Assembly (NCBI GenBank): GCA_021204735.1
Contig: JAJPYV010000107.1
Location: forward strand, 1-5,116
Length of the DNA: 5,116 nucleotides
Source: Prevotella sp.
Lineage (GTDB): Bacteria; Bacteroidota; Bacteroidia; Bacteroidales; Bacteroidaceae
Reading direction: 5' to 3'
In this document: one piece after another, positions 1-5,116 of the stretch
Numbering within the stretch: position 1 is the stretch's first letter
How the letters are laid out: each line of letters starts with the position of its first letter
Notes under the pieces: model-generated
What the model was told of the DNA's origin: nothing
The model's database searches: none
The model's input: only the letters and a program-made list of their open reading frames with translations
Position numbers and translations under genes: made by a program

Positions 1-27
1 CAATAAATGATATAATGAGTTACAATA

Positions 28-54
28 AGCAAAAAAACATAGAATTTTTTTGCT
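28..54. repeat. 10-bp perfect inverted repeat overlapping the -33 box
   Basis: AGCAAAAAAA at 28-37 is the exact reverse complement of TTTTTTTGCT at 45-54, with the 7-nt spacer CATAGAA between them. The right arm contains the TTTG at 49-52 that serves as the -33 element of the promoter for the first gene. It could be an operator, or the weak end of an upstream transcription unit. The arms are nearly all A/T, so chance occurrence in this AT-rich DNA is a real possibility. Confidence 0.4.
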
Positions 55-79
55 GTTATGAAAAATATATATACTTTTG
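49..79 (+). promoter_or_regulatory. Bacteroidetes-type -33/-7 promoter for the lipoprotein gene
   Basis: TTTG at 49-52 is followed after a 19-nt spacer by TACTTTTG at 72-79, which fits the Bacteroidetes primary sigma factor consensus (TTTG, about 19-21 nt, TAnnTTTG). Transcription would start near 84-87, giving a leader of about 100 nt before the ATG at 185. A second, imperfect -7-like sequence (TATTTTG, one base short) lies at 93-99 but has no matching -33 box. The leader is extremely AT-rich, includes a 14-nt A/T palindrome at 161-174, and has no Shine-Dalgarno motif, which is normal for this phylum. Confidence 0.75.
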
Positions 80-184
80 TACTGAAATTTCGTATTTTGT
101 AAAAGTACAAGAAAAATAGGCGATAAGCTGGCATAAAAATGAGAATTATCAAATAATTATATTTAAATTTAAATTTTACGCTCA

Positions 185-2662
185 ATGAAAAAGAAAATTG
201 TTAATTTTTTCCTGATGGCGGTTATGTTTACTGCTGTTGTGGGAACGACTGTTTCTTGTAAGGATTATGATGAGGACATGTATTCCGATATGCAGGGACA
301 GTTGAATGCGCAGACTACTGCATTGCAGGCTGCTTTGGCAACACTTCAGGCTCAGCAAGAAGCTCTTCAGACTCAGCAGAATGCTCTTCAGGCTCAACAG
401 GATGCTCAAGGTACTCAGATTGATGGTTTGAGCAATGCTTTGACAGCAGCAGAGCAAACTCTCACAAGTACTATTACTGCAATCCAGGCTTCTATAGCAA
501 CTATTGATGGTCAAATTGCAGGCCTTCAGGGTGATGTTGCAGGCCTCCAGGGTGATGTTGCAGAAATACAGAATGAATTGGAAGCTTACGATATTGCTGG
601 TATGTGGAGTGTTTACAATCAGTTGATACAATATGCTGGCGATGCAGACAACTATGTAGCTATGCAAGATGCTTTGATGGATTTCATCAAAGAATATCAG
701 AATTGTGGCAGCTCAATTACGCAGATTGTAGAGGATGTAGCTACTGCTAAGTCTGTGGCAGAGGCAAATACTACTCTTATTGAAAATCTTGGAGACAGTG
801 TTTCTTCTTTAAAGGATGAGCTTGCACAGCAGAAAGCTGATGCTGAAGAGGCATACAGTGAAATCTGGACCGTAATCAATGAACTTTTGGATGGTAATAG
901 AAGTTCAGACACTGACTATTCTGAAGTGATAGAAAAAATTACAACAGCGTTGGAAGGCTATGAGACAAGAATCAGCACGCTTGAGAAAACTTTGAGTGGA
1001 CAAGCTCTTCAGCTTAACAATCTGGAAAGCTGTTTGAACCAGCTTGTGACAAGCATCGTAATTCAGGGCTCTGATAACCCAGTATTCGGAACATTGTCAT
1101 TACCTGTAGGTATTCAGAGCAATGTTCTCGCTGCTTACTATGGAACTTCAGAATATGATTTCACTTTCCCAACAGCAAGACAAGCTTATTATGTTAGTGA
1201 AGAGGATGCATTTTTGACAGAGCAAGACATCGAAATGTTAGGTCTCTCTAATCAAGGTGAGGAAATTGCAGGTACGCTTCTTCTTGGTCAAGGTAATGCA
1301 GGTACATTGTATTTAACAGTTAACCCGAATACAGTTGACTATACTGGTGTAAACTTCACACTTGAGAATAGCCTTGGTGAGGCTTCCGGTGTAACACTTG
1401 ACGGTCTTGTTCCTTCTAATAAGAAGTTGGGCTTTGGCTACACAAGAAGTACTGATAATGGTTTTTATGAAACAACAGCCACTGTTACAGAGGGTGATCT
1501 TGCAAACGTAACTCCAAGAGTTTCTATTAGTGACCTTAAGGGCGTAATTTCCGACGTGAAGAATTATGTAACATCTAAGGGTAGTAGCGGACTCAATGTT
1601 ACAAGTTTATTGTCAACTCTTTACACTAACTGTACTGATGTTCTTGATGCTAATGGTGTCTGCGCTTCATGGACAGATGCAAATGGCGTTTCACACAAGA
1701 CATTGTCAAATTATAACATTGCTGCAACAGCAATCCATCCATTGTCATACGAATTCATGAGAGAGGCTAACTATTCAAACTTCCCAGGTCTTGGAACATT
1801 GGAGAACTATATTAATAAGCTTTTCAACAAGGTACAATCCATGATACCTACAGTTGATATTGATTCTTATACTTTCAGCAAGATTGACTCTATTGAATTG
1901 AAAGAAGATGGTTCTGTAAAGACAACTGTAATAGTTAAAATAGAAGAAGGAGAAGTGTTTAATGACACAATTCTAGTTTACGATACGGATGGTAATGTGG
2001 TTGGCTCAGCTACAGTAATAAATGGATATGTTGAAATACCTGTTGATCTTACAGAGTTCTTAGAGCAAGAGTATGGTGAAATCAATGGTGTAATTGATGA
2101 AATCAACAGTTATTTGGATTCAGTTAATGATATTCTTTCCGAACTTGAAGCAATTAATGATATATCAACATCACTCGATGACCTTGAGTCGAAGATTATG
2201 TCTTATATTGATAAGATAAATAATAAACTTATGTCTTATCTCAATAATGCAAACAAGCTTGTTCAGCCAATAGTACTTGTTAATACAACTGACGGATATA
2301 AACAGCTGAGCCAGATTCAGTTGAAGCCAACTCTCCTTTCAAGTGGCAATGATATCGTTCTTATACCGACATCATTCACGGCAGAAATTTTAGCTCCTGC
2401 TTATAAGAAAGTTGTAGGTGTTACTAACGTATATAGCGCATCTGATGTTAATATAAGTGCACAGGGTGGTGACAGTGGTTGTCTCAGTGCTCTTAACGCA
2501 GCAAACGGAAGTGATGGAATAGCAGAAGTTCTTGATGGAAACACAAGATATGTTACTCTGTCAAATCTCAAGGCAGGTTATATCTATGAGATAGTTTATA
2601 CTGCTGTTGACTATCAGAGTAAGGTTGTTGCTGAGAAATATTATGTAGAGGTTGCAAACTGA
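185..2662 (+). CDS. Coiled-coil surface lipoprotein, function unknown
   Basis: This 825-residue protein starts with a type II signal peptide (MKKK, hydrophobic core, TTVSC with Cys25 as the lipidation site). The acidic stretch after Cys25 (KDYDED) resembles the Bacteroidetes lipoprotein export signal, so the protein is probably displayed on the cell surface. Residues 45-135 form about 13 unbroken heptads, Ala/Gln-rich at first, with the hydrophobic core changing register near residues 87-97. Further helical segments cover about 186-290. Residues 290-555 are beta-rich, with conserved-looking segments such as IVIQG, GIQSNVLAAYYG, LTVNPNTVDYTG and GFGYTRS. A second coiled coil spans about 630-690, and residues 693-825 look like an Ig-like beta domain. 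The overall plan matches uncharacterised Bacteroidales lipoproteins, some of which are labelled as having a PL29-lyase N-terminal (DUF4988-type) region; I see no catalytic motif and do not assign lyase activity. The ATG at 185 gives an intact signal peptide, and the gene ends in three consecutive in-frame stops (TGA TAA TAA, 2660-2668). It probably heads an operon with the OmpA-family gene. Confidence 0.9.
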   Translation: MKKKIVNFFLMAVMFTAVVGTTVSCKDYDEDMYSDMQGQLNAQTTALQAALATLQAQQEALQTQQNALQAQQDAQGTQIDGLSNALTAAEQTLTSTITAIQASIATIDGQIAGLQGDVAGLQGDVAEIQNELEAYDIAGMWSVYNQLIQYAGDADNYVAMQDALMDFIKEYQNCGSSITQIVEDVATAKSVAEANTTLIENLGDSVSSLKDELAQQKADAEEAYSEIWTVINELLDGNRSSDTDYSEVIEKITTALEGYETRISTLEKTLSGQALQLNNLESCLNQLVTSIVIQGSDNPVFGTLSLPVGIQSNVLAAYYGTSEYDFTFPTARQAYYVSEEDAFLTEQDIEMLGLSNQGEEIAGTLLLGQGNAGTLYLTVNPNTVDYTGVNFTLENSLGEASGVTLDGLVPSNKKLGFGYTRSTDNGFYETTATVTEGDLANVTPRVSISDLKGVISDVKNYVTSKGSSGLNVTSLLSTLYTNCTDVLDANGVCASWTDANGVSHKTLSNYNIAATAIHPLSYEFMREANYSNFPGLGTLENYINKLFNKVQSMIPTVDIDSYTFSKIDSIELKEDGSVKTTVIVKIEEGEVFNDTILVYDTDGNVVGSATVINGYVEIPVDLTEFLEQEYGEINGVIDEINSYLDSVNDILSELEAINDISTSLDDLESKIMSYIDKINNKLMSYLNNANKLVQPIVLVNTTDGYKQLSQIQLKPTLLSSGNDIVLIPTSFTAEILAPAYKKVVGVTNVYSASDVNISAQGGDSGCLSALNAANGSDGIAEVLDGNTRYVTLSNLKAGYIYEIVYTAVDYQSKVVAEKYYVEVAN
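338..400 (+). repeat. Three tandem 21-bp repeats encoding coiled-coil heptads
   Basis: Three consecutive in-frame 21-bp units (338-358, 359-379, 380-400) encode ATLQAQQ, EALQTQQ and NALQAQQ, residues 52-72 of the lipoprotein. The units are similar at the DNA level (for example GCTCTTCAG recurs at 362 and 383), which points to growth by duplication of one heptad. Such a tract could gain or lose units without breaking the frame. Confidence 0.85.
518..559 (+). repeat. Two tandem 21-bp repeats encoding AGLQGDV
   Basis: Bases 518-538 and 539-559 are identical except for T/C at 526/547, a synonymous third-position change. Each encodes AGLQGDV (residues 112-125). This is a second heptad duplication in the same coiled coil, nearly unmutated and so probably recent. 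Confidence 0.9.
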
Positions 2663-2704
2663 TAATAAAAACAGCTTAGTTCTATTTAGTGTGAGTATAA
2701 AAAA

Positions 2705-2744
2705 CTGTCAGGCGGAAACATCCGCAGGTTGTTCCGCCTGACAG
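2705..2744. other. Intergenic 13-bp hairpin, terminator-like on the minus strand
   Basis: CTGTCAGGCGGAA (2705-2717) pairs perfectly with TTCCGCCTGACAG (2732-2744) around a 14-nt loop. On the + strand the stem is followed by ACAATAAAAGG, with no U-tract, so it does not look like a classical terminator for the lipoprotein gene. On the minus strand the stem is followed by TTTTTT (complement of 2699-2704), the canonical intrinsic-terminator arrangement, yet no convincing minus-strand gene lies upstream of it. On the + strand it more plausibly stabilises or separates the two parts of an operon transcript, or causes partial termination. A smaller competing hairpin, GCGGA (2712-2716) with TCCGC (2721-2725), uses the same left-arm bases. 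Confidence 0.8.
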
Positions 2745-2789
2745 ACAATAAAAGGAAATAAAAAGAAAAATAAAAAATAAACAGTGATT
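2745..2789 (+). promoter_or_regulatory. A-rich translation leader of the OmpA-family gene
   Basis: The stretch between the hairpin and the ATG is almost all A, with repeated AATAAA-like runs and no Shine-Dalgarno motif at a useful distance; the only AAGGA-like run lies more than 30 nt upstream. A-rich, unstructured leaders of this kind are usual before well-translated Bacteroidetes genes. I find no TAnnTTTG element between 2600 and 2789, so transcription probably enters from the lipoprotein gene. Confidence 0.45.
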
Positions 2790-3917
2790 ATGAAAATCAA
2801 GAAAATAATTTTGTCATGCTTGCTGGTTATGGGATGCCTTGGTGCAGCCGCTCAGCCAGAGGAAAAGACAGAGTACGTGTTTAACCCTCACTGGTATCTT
2901 CAGGTGCAGCCATTGGGTGCCCAGTACACTGTAGGTGAGTTGAGTTTTGGTAAGTTGGTTTCATACAACGCTCAGATTGGAGCTGGTTATCAGTTTAATC
3001 CTACTATTGGTCTTCGTCTTTCTGTTAACGCATGGAGCAGCAGGGCAGGCTGGGAAATGGATAATACAATAAAGAAATGGAGATGGAACTATGTAGCTCC
3101 TATGCTTGACGCTACAGTAAACGTTTCCAATCTTTTCTGCGGTTTCAATCCAAAGAGAGTATTTGAATTCAGTGTATTTGGTGGTATCGGTATGAACATT
3201 GGTTGGGGTAATGATGAGGCTGCAAACGCTGCTGAATACATTAACACTACCTATTATAGTGGTGCGACACAAGATCTCTCTTATTTGTGGGACGGAACGA
3301 AAGTACGTCTTGCCGGTCGTGTAGGTGTTATGGCTGATTTCCGTATTTGTGATGCTGTTACTTTGGGTCTTGAGGCTTCTGCAAACGTGTTGAACGATCA
3401 CTATAACTCAAAGAAAGCTGGTAACGCTGACTGGTATATCAATGCACTCGTAGGTGTTAAGATTAATCTTGGCAAGACATACACTACAAAGAAGATTACT
3501 CCTCCAGCTCCTCCAGAGAAGGTTGTTGAGCGTGTAGTTGAGAAGGTTGTTGAGAAGCCAGCTCCTCCAGCACCTCCAGTAGTAGAGAAGGTTGAGCCAT
3601 TGCGTCGTGATATATTCTTCACAATCAACGCTACTCACATTGTAGGCACTGAGGCAGCAAAGGTTAAGGAAGTTGCAGAATATTTGAAGAAGTATCCAGA
3701 GGCAACAGTACAGGTAACTGGTTATGCAGACAAAGGTACAGGTAATGAAAAGATTAATCAGGCACTCTCTGAAAAGCGTGCACAGGCTGTTGTAGACAGT
3801 TTGATTAATGATTATGGTATCTCTTCATCACGTATTTTCTCATCAGCTAAGGGTGACACTGAGCAGCCTTTCGATGTTGATACTCAGAACCGTGTAAGTA
3901 TCTGTATAGCTAAATAA
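2790..3917 (+). CDS. OmpA-family outer-membrane protein, peptidoglycan-binding
   Basis: The 375-residue product is an outer-membrane barrel protein that would anchor the outer membrane to peptidoglycan. Residues 1-21 form a signal peptide with likely cleavage between AAA and Gln22. Residues 33-230 contain eight predicted amphipathic strands (about 36-46, 57-70, 73-89, 99-116, 126-139, 171-188, 190-206, 214-228) joined by Asn/Pro or charged turns, which fits an OmpA-type eight-stranded barrel. A linker rich in Pro, Val, Glu and Lys spans 236-270. The OmpA C-terminal domain occupies about 274-375: GYAD (Asp314), NQALSEKRAQ (323-332, Arg330) and NRVSI (367-371). Asp314 and Arg330 match the diaminopimelate-contacting pair of E. 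coli OmpA, spaced one residue further apart. I chose the ATG at 2790; the in-frame GTG at 2784 would add only two residues before the Lys-rich signal start. Cys16 in VMGC resembles a lipobox, but Met at -2 is atypical, so signal peptidase I is more likely. The gene lies 127 bp after the lipoprotein gene with no visible promoter of its own, and is closed by a strong terminator. Confidence 0.93.
   Translation: MKIKKIILSCLLVMGCLGAAAQPEEKTEYVFNPHWYLQVQPLGAQYTVGELSFGKLVSYNAQIGAGYQFNPTIGLRLSVNAWSSRAGWEMDNTIKKWRWNYVAPMLDATVNVSNLFCGFNPKRVFEFSVFGGIGMNIGWGNDEAANAAEYINTTYYSGATQDLSYLWDGTKVRLAGRVGVMADFRICDAVTLGLEASANVLNDHYNSKKAGNADWYINALVGVKINLGKTYTTKKITPPAPPEKVVERVVEKVVEKPAPPAPPVVEKVEPLRRDIFFTINATHIVGTEAAKVKEVAEYLKKYPEATVQVTGYADKGTGNEKINQALSEKRAQAVVDSLINDYGISSSRIFSSAKGDTEQPFDVDTQNRVSICIAK
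3504..3570 (+). repeat. Direct repeats encoding the Pro/Val-Glu-Lys linker
   Basis: CCAGCTCCTCCAG occurs at 3504-3516 and 3558-3570, and GAGAAGGTTGTTGAG at 3516-3530 and 3540-3554. They encode the alternating PAPP and EKVVE segments between the barrel and the peptidoglycan-binding domain. Repeats within the linker could let its length, and so its reach across the periplasm, vary without loss of frame. Confidence 0.8.
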
Positions 3918-3958
3918 GCATGTAACTATAGGCTTATAAGATATATAAATTTAATTAT

Positions 3959-4016
3959 CCTACCTTTCTCTTTGAATGATATTCTTAAATTAAGGGAAAG
4001 GTAGGTTTCTTTTTTT
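3959..4016 (+). terminator. Intrinsic terminator after the OmpA-family gene
   Basis: CCTACCTTTCTCTT (3959-3972) pairs with AAGGGAAAGGTAGG (3992-4005), a 14-bp stem with one G-U pair and a 19-nt loop. It is followed directly by TTTCTTTTTTT (4006-4016). It starts 41 nt after the OmpA-family stop codon, as expected for the end of that transcription unit. The T-tract ends only 18 nt before the next start codon. Confidence 0.9.
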
Positions 4017-4034
4017 AATTATATATAATTGTTT

Positions 4035-5116
4035 ATGAGAAAAACTTTACTATTTTTGTTTTTGGCATCTGTATTAACAGCCTTTGCTCAATACACAGGC
4101 GATGGATATTATCGTGTGCAGAATGTCAAGACAGAGCGTTATATTGTGGTAATAGATGACAAGGGAAGCATAAATTTTTCCACGACAGATGCGGATTTAG
4201 GTGCTCTCCGTTCATACGAAGGTTATGATGCGGTAGTTTCAAATCCTGGTTCCATAATTTATGCTGAAAAGAATGGGACGGCTAATGAATATAGATTATA
4301 TTCACAGGGCACGGACACTTATAGCATTGTTGGTGTATATCTTAAACTGCATGAAAATGGTGATGGGACATATAAGGCATACGCCACTAAAAGTGGAATG
4401 ACGAAATATTTGGCTGATGAAGATGATGTTTATAATCCTGGTTATTTAAACACATGGGGTACAAGTAGTAAGACAGATTACATTTCAAATTGGAATATTC
4501 TTCCTGTGGACGCTTCTGATGAGAATAGTTACTTTGGCCTGACGCCAGAATATACAGTTGATGATGGCTATTATCTATCATTTTATGCTTCGTTTCCATT
4601 CAGTTTTGCATCTGATGGAATGACTGCATATTATATAGATAAGGTAGGAACAGCAGAAGATGGATATGGATTAGCTGTATGGAAGGAAATAACAGATGAA
4701 ATGAAACCAGCAGCCACGCCAATGATAGTAAAGTGCTCTTCTACAGAACCAACAAACAACAAACTAAACCTGCTATCAAGTTCTTCAGTATCAATTTCTG
4801 AAAGTTTATTGTCTGGTGTTTATTTCTGCAATACTGAAAGAACTACTCATCATAATGTTGTAGATTATAATCCTTCAACGATGCGTGTGCTTGGTATTAC
4901 ATCTACAGGAAGCATAGGTTTTGTTACTGCGAGCGTTGATGACTTGCCATACATTCCTGCAAATACTGCCTATCTTAATGTTCCAGAAGGCACAGCAAGC
5001 GAGTTGCATTTAGTTACCGATGAAGAGTATGATCAACTTATGGAAGAACATAAAGTTATTGATGATGGTAATGTAGGTGATGGTAATGACGATGGCAATA
5101 TCGGTGATGGTAATGA
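4035..5116 (+). CDS. Secreted protein of unknown function, 3' end missing
   Basis: An open frame of 360 complete codons runs off the right edge without a stop, so the gene is partial. Residues 1-18 are a type I signal peptide (MRKT, hydrophobic core, TAFA, then Gln19), so the product is exported to the periplasm, surface or medium. The mature part begins YTGDGYYRVQNVKTERYI, a YYRVQN opening often seen in Bacteroidales secreted proteins and loosely like ricin-type lectin repeats, though I cannot confirm the fold. Residues 20-335 are rich in Tyr, Ser, Thr, Asp and Gly and appear beta-rich. The segment GFVTASVDDLPYIPANTAYL (304-323) resembles the 'IPAN/GKAYL' beta units found near the ends of domains in such proteins. 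From residue 343 the frame enters a DDGN(V/I)GDGN repeat, probably a linker to a further domain outside the window. The ATG at 4035 is chosen for the signal peptide; an in-frame TTG at 4029 is less likely. No Shine-Dalgarno motif is present. The gene sits just beyond a terminator, so it is probably transcribed apart from the two upstream genes. Confidence 0.85.
   Translation, partial: MRKTLLFLFLASVLTAFAQYTGDGYYRVQNVKTERYIVVIDDKGSINFSTTDADLGALRSYEGYDAVVSNPGSIIYAEKNGTANEYRLYSQGTDTYSIVGVYLKLHENGDGTYKAYATKSGMTKYLADEDDVYNPGYLNTWGTSSKTDYISNWNILPVDASDENSYFGLTPEYTVDDGYYLSFYASFPFSFASDGMTAYYIDKVGTAEDGYGLAVWKEITDEMKPAATPMIVKCSSTEPTNNKLNLLSSSSVSISESLLSGVYFCNTERTTHHNVVDYNPSTMRVLGITSTGSIGFVTASVDDLPYIPANTAYLNVPEGTASELHLVTDEEYDQLMEEHKVIDDGNVGDGNDDGNIGDGN
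5061..5116 (+). repeat. 27-bp tandem repeat encoding DDGN(V/I)GDGN
   Basis: Two 27-bp units (5061-5087 and 5088-5114) encode DDGNVGDGN and DDGNIGDGN. The last two bases, GA, fit the start of a third unit. The differences are mainly at third codon positions plus GTA to ATC (Val to Ile), suggesting selection for the repeated protein sequence. Asp/Asn/Gly repeats of this kind may be flexible linkers or may bind calcium; the copy number cannot be known from this window. Confidence 0.85.

Noticed and set aside
338..559. Tandem repeats as a CRISPR array or mobile-element repeats
   Set aside because: The units are contiguous, in frame, 21 bp long and without spacers. They encode coiled-coil heptads.
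182..667. 161-codon open frame on the minus strand opposite the lipoprotein's coiled coil
   Set aside because: Its Leu/Ser/Cys-rich repetitive product (SILLSLKS-type) is the complement of the Gln/Ala heptad codons. It has no credible start context or recognisable domain.
697..912. 71-codon open frame on the minus strand
   Set aside because: It lies entirely inside the lipoprotein gene, and its Ser-rich composition and lack of any domain suggest a shadow of the sense codons.
2705..2744. Hairpin as a simple terminator of the lipoprotein gene
   Set aside because: The plus strand after the stem is A-rich with no T-tract, and the next gene has no visible promoter, so full termination here would leave it unexpressed.
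2961..3638. Three overlapping minus-strand open frames (146, 75 and 76 codons) inside the OmpA-family gene
   Set aside because: The sense frame has clear barrel, linker and OmpA-domain features. The antisense products are low-complexity mirrors, such as the Thr/Ser/Phe repeats opposite the linker.
4024..4031. TATAATTG as a -7 promoter box for the third gene
   Set aside because: It has one mismatch and no -33 box at the right distance, and transcription would begin at or inside the ATG at 4035.
4387..4599. 70-codon open frame on the minus strand
   Set aside because: It lies within the third gene's coding frame, which has a signal peptide and continuous reading, and its product shows no recognisable feature.

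Overview
The window most likely comes from a Bacteroidales genome, with Prevotella or a close relative the best guess. The evidence is an AT-rich sequence, start codons without Shine-Dalgarno motifs but with A/T-rich leaders, a promoter of the Bacteroidetes -33/-7 type (TTTG, 19 nt, TACTTTTG), a lipoprotein with an acidic stretch after its lipid-modified Cys (C-K-D-Y-D-E-D), and an OmpA-family protein with a Pro/Val/Glu/Lys linker. Genus is inferred from overall character, not from a marker gene.

Layout, all genes on the + strand. Bases 1-184 hold an upstream regulatory region with one good promoter (49-79) and an AT-rich leader. Bases 185-2662 encode an 825-residue probable surface lipoprotein. 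It has a long N-terminal heptad-repeat coiled coil, further helical segments, a central beta-rich region, a second coiled coil and a C-terminal beta-rich domain. Bases 2663-2789 carry a perfect 13-bp hairpin and an A-rich leader but no recognisable promoter. Bases 2790-3917 encode a 375-residue OmpA-family outer-membrane protein: a probable eight-stranded barrel, a Pro-rich linker and a peptidoglycan-binding domain. A strong intrinsic terminator (3959-4016) follows. From 4035 to the right edge runs the 5' part (360 codons) of a gene for a secreted protein of unknown function, which enters a 27-bp Asp/Gly/Asn repeat just as the window ends.

How the genes may work together: the first two look like one transcription unit encoding envelope structure. 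One protein is an outer-membrane lipoprotein that can form an elongated coiled coil; the other ties the outer membrane to peptidoglycan. Whether they interact is inference. The third gene lies beyond the terminator and is probably a separate unit, although its own promoter is unclear. I see no RNA genes, CRISPR arrays, insertion sequences or phage genes. The main items for a second look are the lipoprotein/OmpA pair, the intergenic hairpin whose T-tract lies on the 'wrong' strand, and the terminator packed against the third start codon.
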